Shown: positions 8,689 to 18,490, counted from the stretch's first letter. The stretch is 64,000 bases of DNA from G963422445 sp963422445 (GCA_963422445.2 OY729512.2:2542001-2606000); one strand, 5' to 3'. The notes: a model not told the origin generated them from the sequence alone. Numbers and translations: made by a program.

Positions 8689-9867
8689 TGTCCTGATTCC
8701 AAAGTTCGTACCGTTATGATGTTGCGGCTGCAGCGGTTTCGAGGGTCCTGAGGCAGAAGCGCTTGATGGACGCCAGGATTTCATCGGCTGTCTTGTGCCA
8801 GCGGAAGGGCTTGGGGTCCTCGTTGACGGTGTCGATGTACCCGGTGATCGCCTGCTCCAGCTCGACGGTCGATCGGTGAACCCCGCGCCGGATCTGCTTC
8901 TCTGTCAGATCGGCGAAGAAGCGCTCGACTTGGTTGAGCCACGAGGCAGAGGTCGGGGTGACGTGAACATGCCAGCGCGGTCGCCGGGCGAACCCGTCGC
9001 GGATCGTCTTCGTCTTGTGGGTCGAGTAGTTGTCCATGACGATGTGGATCTCGAGGTCGGGCGGCACGTTGGCCTCGACGTGATCCAGGAACTTGCGGAA
9101 CTCCACGCTGCGGTGGCGCCGATAGCACTGTCCGATGACCTTGCCTGTGGCGACGTCAAGGGCTGCGAAGAGCGAGGTCGTGCCGTTGCGCTTGTAATCG
9201 TGAGTGCGCCGCTCGACCTGCCCCGGGCGCAGCGGCAGCAGCGGCTGGGTGCGATCGAGGGCCTGAACCTGCGATTTCTCGTCCACGCAGAGGACCATGG
9301 CATGCTGCGGCGGGTCCACGTAGAGCCCCACGATGTCGCGCGTCTTGTCCACGAAGTAGGGGTCTGCCGAGAGCTTGAAGGTCTCGCTCCTGTGCGGCTG
9401 AAGGGAAAAGGCTCGCCAGATGCGATTGACCGTCGACGGCGCATACCCCGTCGCCTGCGCCATCGAGCGCGTGCTCCATTGGGTCGCGTCACGAGGCTTC
9501 TCCTCAAGCGTCTTGCGCACCACCTCGGCCACGGCGTCGTCATCGATGCGCCGGGGACGGCCGGAGCGCGGCTCGTCGTCAAGCCCGTCAAGACGATGCT
9601 CTGCGAAGCGATTGCGCCACTTCCTGGCGGTCTGGCTGGTCACGCCCAGCACGCTCCCAATCTGCACATTGGTAAGCCCTTCGGCCGCCAGCAGCACGAT
9701 GTGCGCCCGATCGGACAGGCCTCGCCAGACTTTGCGCCCGCGCGCCAGCCGCTCAAGCTCGTTGCGCTCGTCCGCGCTCAGCTTGATCTCCACCGAAAGT
9801 CGCATCACCATGCCCCCCGAATCGACACCACCCCCTTAACAATACGAACTTTGCGTACAGGACACTA
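8686..9867 (-). mobile_element. IS630-family element A, copy 1
   Basis: The ends are TAGTGTCCTGATTCCAAAG (left) and the complement of TAGTGTCCTGTACGCAAAG (right). Both lie in CTAG context, consistent with TA duplication inside a CTAG target. It is 1182 bp and nearly identical to copies at 33396-34581 and 39001-40182. Confidence 0.9.
8714..9811 (-). CDS. IS630-family transposase (A1)
   Basis: The 365-residue protein has an N-terminal helix-turn-helix (LTNVQIGSVLGVTSQTARKW), a linker with a winged-helix region (TQWSTRSMAQATG), and a DDE_3 domain with LCVDEKSQVQALDR (first Asp), HIVMDNYSTHK (second Asp) and SWLNQVERFFADL (Glu). All catalytic residues are present and the length is normal, so this copy is probably active. 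A second ATG 6 bp in (MRLSVEIKL) is an equally good start. It differs from A2 and A3 by isolated substitutions only (HVHV instead of HVHF). Confidence 0.92.
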   Translation of the reverse strand: MVMRLSVEIKLSADERNELERLARGRKVWRGLSDRAHIVLLAAEGLTNVQIGSVLGVTSQTARKWRNRFAEHRLDGLDDEPRSGRPRRIDDDAVAEVVRKTLEEKPRDATQWSTRSMAQATGYAPSTVNRIWRAFSLQPHRSETFKLSADPYFVDKTRDIVGLYVDPPQHAMVLCVDEKSQVQALDRTQPLLPLRPGQVERRTHDYKRNGTTSLFAALDVATGKVIGQCYRRHRSVEFRKFLDHVEANVPPDLEIHIVMDNYSTHKTKTIRDGFARRPRWHVHVTPTSASWLNQVERFFADLTEKQIRRGVHRSTVELEQAITGYIDTVNEDPKPFRWHKTADEILASIKRFCLRTLETAAAATS

Positions 9868-9959
9868 GGGCATGATGTGCCCCCATGGTGTGAGTGTTCA
9901 CCCACGAAGATACACCATGCGAGACTACCCAACTAGTTTTAGGTAAGGCTCTTAAGGAT

Positions 9960-10684
9960 TTAAACGTGCAAACGTCTGTCAACGTGTACAGAATCGATAT
10001 TGGTACGATTCAGCAGAATCTCGACATCGGCTAATGGATCCTCGTTCACCATGTTGCCTTGATGGATATACCATACGGAGCTACGATTAATTATAGACTT
10101 TGGCAATTTCATCCCGTCGATCGTTAACAATTCTTATGTCGTATTGTTCCTCATCATTATCCCATACGAAATCATCAATATATCCTAGTTCGATTTGTGA
10201 AACAGCATTGTTACCTTGTAAACTCGGGCAATGATGCGAATATTTTAAACACGTTTCCGGTGTCCAGACAAACCTCAAATCATGACGTATAATCCAAACG
10301 GTTTATCTGAATTTGGTTCCGATTGATGCTTAGCCACCGTGTTAGGATTCCGTCTTTCTTGTAACGATCAAAGAATATTAGCTGTGCCGGTGGTGCATTA
10401 TACGTCGCTCCTGCCTGGATCTTTATCGATAACCCTTGTGGGCTGACTGCTTTCGGAGGAAAGTCTTTCCAGCGTTCATGCGCTTTTGAAACTTGAACGG
10501 TATCCGTGAAGCTGAACGGGTCGCGTACATGTAACGCGAATATCACCTCAGCGATTGCGTGTGCGGCACCATTTTTCCTGAAGGACATCGTGCCTTGATA
10601 TTCCTTTGTTTGAGGCATAGCGTCGGCAGTGACACGACTCACATCAAGCCCAACACTGATCAAAATAGGATGGTAGGATATCAA
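9960..10684 (-). pseudogene. decayed TIGR04255-like gene in an AT-richer patch
   Basis: Three successive minus-strand pieces read as one protein. The first (10684-10280) has FRKNGAAHAIAEVIFAL, then SLSIKIQ-type residues, IFFDRYKKDGILTRW and SINRNQIQINRLDYTS. The second (10278-10087) has QGNNAVSQIELGYIDDFVWDND. The third (about 10055-9960) has HQGNMVNEDPLADVEILLNR. Stops or shifts at 10280 and about 10085 separate them. The order of an IAEV-FAL N-terminus, INRNQ and YID-F-WD resembles the sporadic, functionally uncharacterised TIGR04255 family; this match is from memory. Base composition is lower in GC than on either side, suggesting horizontal acquisition. Confidence 0.45.
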
Positions 10685-11740
10685 CCTACATTGTATTTAA
10701 CATATATGGCAGTACTCGCAAGCTGCATATTGAACACCATCTATAGGGACATAGTGGTGCCTACTGGCTCATCCTTTGCTCATGGCTTTGCGACATAAGC
10801 CGTATGGACCGGTCGAGATCGGATTTGCGGTTCTGGTATCCGCCGAAGATGGTAACGGGGCGCACAGCTCTGTTGATGCTGGTCGATGGCCTCCGTCCGA
10901 TACGCACGGTGTAATCGCACAGGCATCGAGTTCGATGTCGAAAAAGACCTGATCGAGTTCGCATTCCGGCACTTGCCGGCCGGGCAATACGAACAGCATG
11001 GGGAGACAACGATGGCAGTATTGATGGCGCGATGGAGCCCTCCAACCATAACCTCGGTTTCATAGCAGGATTTCAGGATCTGGAAAATAGTCCACGCGCT
11101 AACGTCGGAGATGGACTCAGATGACTTCGATGACCCTCTCCAAGCGATTGACCGCGAGCGTGGTCAGCAGGGTCCATTTGACGGCTTCGTCGCCGTCGGC
11201 GTGACCTTGCGCGGATAGACCGCTGAAACCGTGACCGGTTCGGTACCGGCAGGGCGCCCCGGCTACGTGAATGGTGATTTGTGCTTTCATGGTGAACGAA
11301 AGGGCTCCGGTTCGAGGCGCGTCAGGCACGTCTTCACAAGACCCTGAGCATGCCAGATCCGCTCGAACGGGTCAGTGAGTACTTTGAAAGATTGATAATC
11401 TGATAGCGGACCACGCGGTCTCGCTGAAGGACCACTTGATGACAGACTTGCGATGTTTTCCATGTTCAGCCGATTCGCGTGCCCGACAACATAACTGGCA
11501 TGCAGGGTAAGGAACCTCTGAAAACCCCATCGCCCCCTGTTTGAAGCATTTCGGACTTCGAGAAATTAATGAGTTATCGTCGATTCCAGAGCCCGATAAG
11601 GGTTTTCAGACATTCCTGAGGAATAAATCAGACCTTCCCTAAAAGCACGCCAATTTCGGGATGAGACCTCCGTGGCGCCCAGTTGCGCCAGATCCCGGTC
11701 ACGGTAAGATGCCGGTCTCGAATCGAACACAGGAGCCATC
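10685..11740. other. about 1 kb with no recognisable gene
   Basis: Short frames occur on both strands, but none has a convincing start, codon pattern or family match. A 70-residue minus-strand frame (11329-11117) with GAPCRYRTGHGFSGLS is not recognised. Probably decayed DNA between the AT-richer patch and the next gene cluster. Confidence 0.5.
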
Positions 11741-12340
11741 ATGTCAATCACGGTCGACTATTTCCTTTCGACATCCAGTCCCTGGACATATCTCGGCAGC
11801 AAGCTGTTCACCGACATGACCAACCGGGTCGGAGCGACGGTGAACGTCTATCCAGTAAATTTCGGTGAGATCTTTCCGGTGTCGGGCGGACTGCCGCTAC
11901 CCAAACGGGCCCCACAACGCCAAGCCTACCGGCTGATGGAATTGGCCCGCTGGAAACGCCGGCGCGGATCGTCGATGCAGATCCAACCGGCAAATTTTCC
12001 ATCGACCGCACCCGTTTCATCCTATGCGATCATTGCCGCGCGCGAGGCTGGAATGGATGTCCTGACGTTGTCTAACGCCATTCTGGCAGCGCTTTGGGAA
12101 GACGACCGCAACATTGACGATCCCGACGTCGTTGCCGGAATCTGCGACGCGAACGGACTTGACGCCGACCGCACCATGGCCGCGGCCGAGACCTCGGCCA
12201 TCGCCAAACGTTTCGAGGACGATACCCGGATGGCAATCGATCGTGGCGTGTTCGGCGCGCCGACCTATCTGATCGACGAGGAATTGTTCTGGGGTCAGGA
12301 TCGTCTCGATTTTGTCGCCGAAGCCCTTGGCGTCGGATGA
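11741..12340 (+). CDS. DsbA-family / 2-hydroxychromene-2-carboxylate isomerase-like protein
   Basis: This 199-residue thioredoxin-fold protein belongs to the GST-kappa/HCCA isomerase group. The N-terminus VDYFLSTSSPWTYLG has the Ser-Pro-Trp motif that replaces the CxxC of true oxidoreductases and provides the glutathione-activating Ser. The C-terminal FGAPTYLIDEELFWGQDRLDFV is the standard end of the family. Members catalyse glutathione-dependent isomerisation in naphthalene-type aromatic degradation, but many have unknown substrates. A GST gene follows directly, with its start 29 bp after this stop, so the two probably form a glutathione-linked pair. Cytosolic; no signal peptide. Confidence 0.85.
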   Translation: MSITVDYFLSTSSPWTYLGSKLFTDMTNRVGATVNVYPVNFGEIFPVSGGLPLPKRAPQRQAYRLMELARWKRRRGSSMQIQPANFPSTAPVSSYAIIAAREAGMDVLTLSNAILAALWEDDRNIDDPDVVAGICDANGLDADRTMAAAETSAIAKRFEDDTRMAIDRGVFGAPTYLIDEELFWGQDRLDFVAEALGVG

Positions 12341-12368
12341 ACCCCGTCAAACGGTGAAGCACGGTGCG

Positions 12369-12980
12369 ATGGATCTTTATTACTACGAGACGTCGAATCC
12401 CCGGAAAGCCTGCGCGGTCGCCAGACATCTCGACCTCGACGTGACCTATGTCCGGATCGATCTCGACCGGCTTGAAAACCGCCAGCCGGACTTCCTTTCG
12501 ATCAATCCCAACGGCAAGGTGCCGGCACTGGTCGACGACGGCCTGACGTTATGGGAAAGCAACGCGATCATGTGCCATCTGGCGCGTAAAGCAGGGTCTG
12601 ATCTGTTTCCTGGCGATCTTCGCGGTATCGAAGTGATGAACTGGCTGTTCTGGGACACCGCGCAGTTCAGCCGTTATGCCGGTGTTTTCTATTCCGAGGT
12701 CGCGATCAAGACGCGGTACGGCCTGGGCCCGCCGAATACCGCGGCCGTCGAGGCGGCGGTGAAACCCTTCAAACGGCTCGCGCGTATTCTCGACACCCAT
12801 CTCGAGGGCCGCGAATTTCTCGTCGGTGACGGCCTGACCGTGGCCGATTTCGCGGTTGCGGCGATGCTGCCGGATGCCGAGGCGGCGCGGATACCGCTCG
12901 AGGGGTTCTCTGAAATCCGGCGCTGGCATGACGGCCTGATGCGGCTGCCATCTTGGGCCGACCCGTTTCCGGCACGCTAG
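12369..12980 (+). CDS. glutathione S-transferase family protein
   Basis: The 203-residue protein has an N-terminal thioredoxin-like domain: MDLYYYETSNPRKACAVARHL, the cis-Pro segment NPNGKVPALVDDG and the glutathione-contact motif LWESNAIMCHLA. The all-helical C-terminal domain contains EGREFLVGDGLTVADFAVAAML, the GST N-capping box. Translation could begin upstream in the same frame at 12312, but ATG 12369 gives the canonical N-terminus. It lies just after the HCCA-isomerase-like gene, which supports shared regulation in glutathione conjugation or isomerisation. The substrate cannot be read from the sequence. Confidence 0.9.
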   Translation: MDLYYYETSNPRKACAVARHLDLDVTYVRIDLDRLENRQPDFLSINPNGKVPALVDDGLTLWESNAIMCHLARKAGSDLFPGDLRGIEVMNWLFWDTAQFSRYAGVFYSEVAIKTRYGLGPPNTAAVEAAVKPFKRLARILDTHLEGREFLVGDGLTVADFAVAAMLPDAEAARIPLEGFSEIRRWHDGLMRLPSWADPFPAR

Positions 12981-13135
12981 GCGGCGCAGGTGAAAGCTGT
13001 CGGGTCGTATTTTGCGAGCGGCTCGCGCCGGCCTGCCTGGAAAAGCCGCGCCGGGATTTATCGCGTTTGTCCGGCCCGGACAGAGGCGGGGGTCTCGCGA
13101 TCGCTGAAACCGGGCTCCGGCAACGACGCAAACGG

Positions 13136-13663
13136 ATGTATGGGAGTATTCGTGTGGTGACCGAACTGGTTCCGGAACCGTTGACCTGCGAGGCTTTCGC
13201 GCCCTTTGGCGATGTCATTGACGTGCAAGGGGAGCGGCGCCTCACTATCAATAACGGGACGACGATCCGGTACGATGCCCTTGCCCGAGTGGATGCAGCA
13301 ACGCACGGTGGTCATGGGCTGATCAATATCTTCCGAACCGAGCCCCTGGCGCTGCCGTTGACGATCTTGATGATGGAGAAGCATCCGATCGGCTCGCAGG
13401 CCTTCATGCCGATTCGCGGCGAGCGATTCCTGGTCGTGGTCGCGCCGCCAGGCGACACCGTGGCGCCGGCAGACCTGCGCGCCTTCATTGCCGAGAGCGG
13501 TCAGGGCGTCAGCTATGCTCGCGACACCTGGCATCATCCGGTCATCGCGATGGACCGGCAGACCGATTTTCTGGTGATCGACCGGGGTGGTCCGGGCAAT
13601 AATCTCGTCGAGTTTTTCTTTCCTGGCGATCAGCCCGTCTCAAGGCTGACACTTCAGCCTTGA
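13136..13663 (+). CDS. allA: ureidoglycolate lyase family protein
   Basis: AllA releases urea from ureidoglycolate to give glyoxylate in purine/allantoin use. The protein shows PLTCEAFAPFGDVIDV at the N-terminus, LINIFRTEP, MMEKHPIGSQAFMPI in the cupin core, and GVSYARDTWHHPVIAMD, the typical metal or substrate-facing segment. Length (175 residues from ATG 13136, or 169 from GTG 13154) fits the roughly 160-170 residue family. The start is uncertain because neither site has a strong ribosome signal. No other allantoin genes are nearby, so the lyase may act in isolation or on a related ureido or hydroxy acid. Confidence 0.8.
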   Translation: MYGSIRVVTELVPEPLTCEAFAPFGDVIDVQGERRLTINNGTTIRYDALARVDAATHGGHGLINIFRTEPLALPLTILMMEKHPIGSQAFMPIRGERFLVVVAPPGDTVAPADLRAFIAESGQGVSYARDTWHHPVIAMDRQTDFLVIDRGGPGNNLVEFFFPGDQPVSRLTLQP

Positions 13664-13696
13664 GACCACGGAGCGCCGGACCTGGAGGTGTTCGGT

Positions 13697-14533
13697 TCAG
13701 GCTTCGATCTTACGGCAGAAGATCTCGATCGGCAAGATGCGCCGTTCTCGCAGGGCCCGCGACGTATTCGCCGTCGCGGCTTGGCCCAATGGGCCGAGAA
13801 CCAGCGGAACAGCGCGATGCGGGGACCGGCCGCCATCTTCAATCAGGGCGCGGACACGGGCGGCATAGGCGAGCGACTCTTCGGTTCGGTCTTCGAAGGT
13901 CTCGATCGCAAAACCCGCCTCTTCGAGATTGCTGTGGGTTTCCGCCTCCGTCGCGAGGAAGCTCGTTGCCGCAGTCCGCGCCCACGGCAGCGGAAAATCT
14001 GGCTCGCCGACAGGCCCCTGCGCCACCTCCGAAAGCTGCAGCCAAGCGCCTGATCTGAGCACCCGGTGGATTTCGCGATAGAATGCCAGTTTGTCGGCGA
14101 TATTCATCGAGACATTCATTGAATAGGCGCCGTCGAACGCCGTGTCGGCAAAGGGCATGGCCAGCGCATTGCCCTGTTCGAACGATACACGGCCGGCAAG
14201 CCCGAGGCGGGCCGTCAGATCCCGTGCGGCTGCACAGAACTCGGCTGTCAGATCGATGCCGAAAACGCGGCAACCAAAACGCTGCGTCAGATAACGCGCC
14301 GGGCCGCCAATACCGCTACCGATATCGAGAATATGGTCAGTTCCGGCAATCGGCAGCCGGTTCGCCATTTCCGCCGTGGCCTCGATGCCGCGGCCGTGAA
14401 ACTGATCGTAGGGTGCCAGGGTCTCGACCGTCGGCCGGGCCGGATCAACGCCGTCGGCGCGCAGGGCGACATCGAGCCGGGTCAGCAGCGTACCGCTGCT
14501 GTAATGGTCGGCAATCATCAACGGATTGGTCAC
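13697..14533 (-). CDS. class I SAM-dependent methyltransferase
   Basis: The Rossmann methyltransferase core is clear: motif I HILDIGSGIGGPARYL, an acidic end of strand 2 in GCRVFGIDLTAEF, FEQGNALAMPFADTAFDGAYSMNVSMNI (motifs II-III of the UbiE/sterol or sarcosine methyltransferase type) and REIHRVLRSGAWLQLSEV. About 278 residues from GTG 14533 (VTNPLMIADHYSSG); an upstream ATG at 14587 is possible but the extra residues look unlike coding sequence. It is convergent with allA and divergent from the ligase operon. The methyl acceptor is unknown; small amines or quinone-like molecules are both plausible. Confidence 0.82.
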   Translation of the reverse strand: MTNPLMIADHYSSGTLLTRLDVALRADGVDPARPTVETLAPYDQFHGRGIEATAEMANRLPIAGTDHILDIGSGIGGPARYLTQRFGCRVFGIDLTAEFCAAARDLTARLGLAGRVSFEQGNALAMPFADTAFDGAYSMNVSMNIADKLAFYREIHRVLRSGAWLQLSEVAQGPVGEPDFPLPWARTAATSFLATEAETHSNLEEAGFAIETFEDRTEESLAYAARVRALIEDGGRSPHRAVPLVLGPLGQAATANTSRALRERRILPIEIFCRKIEA

Positions 14534-14779
14534 GAATATCCCTTCCTGACCAATTTCACGGCAGCCACGGCTGACTCTGCTGCTCATCCCATGAACCGGT
14601 CAAGCGCCGGAACCGACATCGTCCCGAAATTACAGGGTTGCATTCTTTCGTGTCTTGGCGCACTGAGCGCGTGAAATTGCCGCACGAGATTCTCGCTTGG
14701 TTTTCAAAGTGCCTTTAGAGTAATGTGAGCGACTTTTCGCATCACCTTGCCCATTCCTGACTAGATAGAGACTGCATCC

Positions 14780-16729
14780 ATGACCTGTTCGGCTCCGGAT
14801 CTCGCAGAACACGACACCTTTCCCAAATTGCTCAGATACAACGCCGAACACCGGCCCAGCGTGTCGGCGATCCGGGAAAAGGATCTTGGGATCTGGCAGA
14901 CATGGACCTGGACGGAGTTTCGCGACGAGGTCCGGCGGTTGGCCAGCGGTTTCGCTGCTCTCGGCCTCGGTCTCGGCGACAAGGTCGCGATCATCGGTGA
15001 CAACCGGCCACGCCTGTATTTCGCCATGAGCGCTGCACAGAGTGTCGGTGCGGTGCCGGTTCCGCTCTATCAGGACTCGGTCGCCGAAGAGATGCGCTAT
15101 GTGCTCGAGCATGCCGAAGTCAGTTTCGTTGTTGCCGAGGATCAGGAACAGGTCGACAAGGTGCTGTCGCAGATCGAGTCGTTGCCGCAGATAAAGACCA
15201 TCGTCTATGACGATCCGCGCGGCCTGCGCGATTACCCGGAGGCCTTCCTGTATTCCTACGATGCCGTCCAGACGATGTCCGGCGGGACCAGCTGGGAGCA
15301 GATGATCGATCGCGGAAAGGGCAGCGACATCGCGATCATGCTTTACACATCGGGCACGACCGGCCGGCCGAAAGGTGTCGTGCTGAGCTACGACAATCTG
15401 ATCAGATGCGCCGATATCGGCGCCAGATTCGAGAATTTGCGGGAGGACGAGGTAGTCCTCGCATATCTCCCCATGGCCTGGGTCGGCGACAATGTCTTGT
15501 CCTATTGCCAGGGCCATCTGGTTGGCTTCAGCTTTGCCTGCCCGGAATCCCCGGAAACCGTGATGTATGATCTCCGGGAACTCGGGCCGACCTATTTTTT
15601 CGCGCCGCCGCGAGTCTTCGAGAATCTCCTCACCCAGGTGACCATACGGATGGAGGACGCCAGCCCGTGGAAGCGGCGCATGTTCCGGTATTTCATGGAT
15701 GTCGCTGAACGGATCGGTGCTGACATTCTTGAGGGAACGCCGGTGCCGTTTGCCGAACGTCTGCGCTATCGTCTCGGTGAACTCTGTGTCTACGGGCCGC
15801 TGAAAAACGTCCTTGGCTTCTCCCGTCTTCGTGTGGGTCATACTGCCGGTGAGGCCATCGGTCCGGAGATCTTCCGGTTCTTCAGGGCTCTCGGGATCAA
15901 CCTCAAACAGATTTACGGCCAGACCGAAGCGAGCGTTTTCGTGACGATCCAGCCGAACGATGGTGTACGTTCCGACTCGGTCGGTCCGCCAGCGCCGGGC
16001 GTCGAACTGAAAGTGTCGGAGGACGGCGAGGTTCTGTATCGCAGTCCGGGTGTGTTTCTCGAGTATTTTAAGAATGCCGAGGCGACCGCCGAAACCAAGA
16101 CGGCCGATGGCTGGGTCCATACCGGCGATGCAGGCGTCATCGACCCGGATGGCCATTTGCGGATCATCGACCGGGCGAAGGATGTCGGGAGGCTGGAAGA
16201 CGGTACGTTGTTTGCGCCGCGATATCTTGAGAACAAGCTCAAATTCGCTCCCAACATCCGCGAAGCCGTCACCTTCGGTCACGAGCGGTCCTATGTGGCC
16301 GCCATTATCAATATCGATATGGAAGCGGTCGGAAACTGGGCCGAACGCCGCAACATCCCCTATTCGAGCTATCAGGAACTCGCGGCCCATCCAGACGTGC
16401 TTGAGATCGTTGCGAACGATGTCGCGGAGGCCAACGCCGCCCTGGCCGCGGATCCGCAATTTGCCAGCTCGCAGATCCGGCGCTTCATGGTGTTGCACAA
16501 GATGCTCGACGCTGACGACGGCGAGTTGACCCGAACCCAGAAGGTGCGCCGTCGTTTCATCATCGAACGCTATGAGGACGCGGTGGCCGCGCTTTATGGC
16601 GATGTCGACCGAATCAGGCTTGAGACCCCGTTCACCTTCGAGGACGGCCGATCCGGGACGATAAGCGGCGACGTTGAAATCCGCGAAGCCCGGGTGTTCA
16701 CACCGGGTGAGACGAAGGTGGCGGCATGA
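14780..16729 (+). CDS. AMP-forming acyl-CoA ligase (long-chain acyl-CoA synthetase-like)
   Basis: The 649-residue member of the ANL superfamily activates a carboxylic acid with ATP to an acyl-adenylate and then to the CoA thioester. The P-loop-like motif YTSGTTGRPKGV lies near residue 189, YGQTEA near 378, GWVHTGDAG near 446 and the hinge DRAKDV near 460. Length and the extended C-terminus match the FadD15/Faa type rather than short-chain ligases. Its stop overlaps the LivG start (ATGA at 16726-16729), so the two are translationally coupled. As first gene of an ABC-uptake operon it probably traps the imported acid as a CoA ester. The actual acid (aromatic, branched or long-chain) is not determined. 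Confidence 0.9.
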   Translation: MTCSAPDLAEHDTFPKLLRYNAEHRPSVSAIREKDLGIWQTWTWTEFRDEVRRLASGFAALGLGLGDKVAIIGDNRPRLYFAMSAAQSVGAVPVPLYQDSVAEEMRYVLEHAEVSFVVAEDQEQVDKVLSQIESLPQIKTIVYDDPRGLRDYPEAFLYSYDAVQTMSGGTSWEQMIDRGKGSDIAIMLYTSGTTGRPKGVVLSYDNLIRCADIGARFENLREDEVVLAYLPMAWVGDNVLSYCQGHLVGFSFACPESPETVMYDLRELGPTYFFAPPRVFENLLTQVTIRMEDASPWKRRMFRYFMDVAERIGADILEGTPVPFAERLRYRLGELCVYGPLKNVLGFSRLRVGHTAGEAIGPEIFRFFRALGINLKQIYGQTEASVFVTIQPNDGVRSDSVGPPAPGVELKVSEDGEVLYRSPGVFLEYFKNAEATAETKTADGWVHTGDAGVIDPDGHLRIIDRAKDVGRLEDGTLFAPRYLENKLKFAPNIREAVTFGHERSYVAAIINIDMEAVGNWAERRNIPYSSYQELAAHPDVLEIVANDVAEANAALAADPQFASSQIRRFMVLHKMLDADDGELTRTQKVRRRFIIERYEDAVAALYGDVDRIRLETPFTFEDGRSGTISGDVEIREARVFTPGETKVAA

Positions 16730-17520
16730 GCAGTGAAGGGTCACGGCCCGGCGACATCCTGCTGAGCGTCCGGAATGTTTCCCTCCGCTTTGGCGGCGTG
16801 CGGGCGCTTACAGATGTCAGCTTCGATATCCATGAGGGCGAGATTTTCGCCATTATTGGCCCCAACGGCGCCGGAAAATCGTCGATGCTGAACTGCATCA
16901 ACGGTTTTTATCATCCGCATCAAGGCAGCATCGCATTCAAGGGCATCGAACGCCGGCAGGTGCGCCCTTACGAGGCAGCGGAACAGGGGATAAGCCGGAC
17001 ATTCCAGAACATCGCGCTGTTCAAGGGCATGACGACGCTCGAAAACATCATGACCGGCCGCATGCTGAAGATGCGGGCCTCATTGTTCGAACAGGCTTTC
17101 TATATCGGCCGCGGCCGCAGCGAAGAAATCGCCCATCGGGAGAAGGTCGAGGAGATCATCGATTTTCTGGAGATCCAGGCGATCCGCAAGACGCCGGTCG
17201 GACGTCTGCCATACGGTCTTCAGAAACGGGTTGAACTTGCGCGGGCGCTCGCAGCCGAGCCATCCCTGCTGCTGCTTGACGAGCCGATGGCGGGGATGAA
17301 CGTCGAGGAAAAAGAGGACATGTGCCGTTTCGTGTTGTCGACCAACCACGAGCTTGGCACGACTATCGCGTTGATCGAGCATGACATGGGCGTGGTGATG
17401 GATCTGTCGGACCGGGTCGTGGTTCTTGATTACGGCCGCAAGCTTGCCGAGGGTCCGCCGGACGAAGTTCGCAGTAACCAGGTGGTGATCGACGCCTATC
17501 TTGGCGCCAGCCACGACTAG
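16726..17520 (+). CDS. livG: branched-chain amino-acid-type ABC transporter ATP-binding protein (LivG-like)
   Basis: The 264-residue ATPase energises uptake with the LivF-like partner encoded at 20964. Walker A is GPNGAGKSS (near residue 45), the Q-loop region reads ISRTFQNIALFKGMT, the signature is degenerate (LPYGLQKRVELARAL instead of LSGGQ), and Walker B is LLLLDEPMAGM, followed by the switch His in LIEHDM. LYGxQ/LPYG-type signatures are normal for LivG proteins. A 4-bp overlap with the ligase gene upstream and a short gap to LivH place it inside one operon. Peripheral on the cytoplasmic face of the inner membrane. Confidence 0.92.
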   Translation: MSSEGSRPGDILLSVRNVSLRFGGVRALTDVSFDIHEGEIFAIIGPNGAGKSSMLNCINGFYHPHQGSIAFKGIERRQVRPYEAAEQGISRTFQNIALFKGMTTLENIMTGRMLKMRASLFEQAFYIGRGRSEEIAHREKVEEIIDFLEIQAIRKTPVGRLPYGLQKRVELARALAAEPSLLLLDEPMAGMNVEEKEDMCRFVLSTNHELGTTIALIEHDMGVVMDLSDRVVVLDYGRKLAEGPPDEVRSNQVVIDAYLGASHD

Positions 17521-17539
17521 GGATAGGACGAACGCCGAC

Positions 17540-18490
17540 ATGGACATACTCTATCTCATCTTCATTGACCCATTTGTCCAGATGGTCACCGGGCCTTCGT
17601 TCCTTGTCGAAGTGCTGATCGGCGGCCTGATGTCGGGGGTGATGTATTCGTTAGTCGCGCTGGGTTTTGTGCTGATCTTCAAGGCGTCGGGAATCTTTAA
17701 CTTCGCTCAAGGCATCTTTGTCCTGTTCGCGGCGCTCAATTTCGTCGGTCTGATGGATCTCGGCGTTCACCCGATCCTGGCCTTCGTCATAACGCTCGGC
17801 ATCATGACCACGGTCGCGTTCGTGATTGACCGCCTGGTCCTTCGCCCTCTGGTCAATCAGGATCCGATCATCCTGTTCATGGCAACCATCGGCATTGCGT
17901 TCTTTCTTGAGGGTTTCGGCGAGTTGATCTGGGGTGGCGATGTCCGTCCGGTGCGGGTCGGCATTCCCGATGCTGCCTTGTTCTGGGACTCAGGTTTTGG
18001 CGAGATTCTCGTCCAGTCATCCGATCTCTTTGCCGGCGTGATCGCAGCGTTCCTTGTGACCGTACTAGCGTTGTTCTTCCATTTCACGCCGGTAGGCCGG
18101 GCCTTGCGCGCTGTTGCCGATGATCATCAGGCGGCGCTTTCGGTCGGTATCCCGTTGAACAATATCTGGGTTATCGTGTGGGCCGTGGCGGGTTTCGTGG
18201 CTCTTGTCGCCGGAATCATGTGGGGCGCCAAGCTTGGCGTGCAGTTCGCGCTTTCGACAATTGCGCTCAAGGCGCTGCCAGTCCTGATCCTCGGCGGTTT
18301 CACCTCTATTCCGGGCGCTATCATTGGCGGCCTGATCGTCGGTGCGGGAGAAAAGCTTTTCGAGAACTTCTGGGGCGTCCCGTTGCTTGGCGGCGCGACC
18401 GAGGAATGGTTCGCCTATATCGTCGCCATGATATTTCTGTTTTTCAGGCCGCAAGGCCTGTTCGGCGAAAAGATAATCGAACGGGTCTGA
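17540..18490 (+). CDS. livH: ABC transporter permease, LivH-like
   Basis: The 316-residue membrane protein has about eight hydrophobic segments. The N-terminal VLIGGLMSGVMYSLVALGFVLIFKASG and FNFAQG are the diagnostic LivH signature, and the EAA-like cytoplasmic loop appears as GRALRAVADDHQAALSVGIPLN. The C-terminal FLFFRPQGLFGEKI is also typical. Start ATG 17540 is preferred over an in-frame start 39 bp upstream that overlaps livG. It pairs with the LivM-like gene 4 bp downstream to form the translocation pore. Confidence 0.92.
   Translation: MDILYLIFIDPFVQMVTGPSFLVEVLIGGLMSGVMYSLVALGFVLIFKASGIFNFAQGIFVLFAALNFVGLMDLGVHPILAFVITLGIMTTVAFVIDRLVLRPLVNQDPIILFMATIGIAFFLEGFGELIWGGDVRPVRVGIPDAALFWDSGFGEILVQSSDLFAGVIAAFLVTVLALFFHFTPVGRALRAVADDHQAALSVGIPLNNIWVIVWAVAGFVALVAGIMWGAKLGVQFALSTIALKALPVLILGGFTSIPGAIIGGLIVGAGEKLFENFWGVPLLGGATEEWFAYIVAMIFLFFRPQGLFGEKIIERV

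Noticed and set aside
7836..9867. IS5-X plus IS630-A moving as one composite unit (also seen at 38151-40182)
   Set aside because: Relative orientations differ at the two places, so independent IS630 insertions into the terminal CTAG explain the pairing.
8795..9868. 357-residue plus-strand open frame, repeated opposite the other IS630-A copies
   Set aside because: Mirror frame of the IS630-A transposase; repetition only reflects copy number.
14630..16744. 704-residue minus-strand open frame
   Set aside because: It is the shadow of the acyl-CoA ligase on the opposite strand; no family features, and typical of high-GC DNA.
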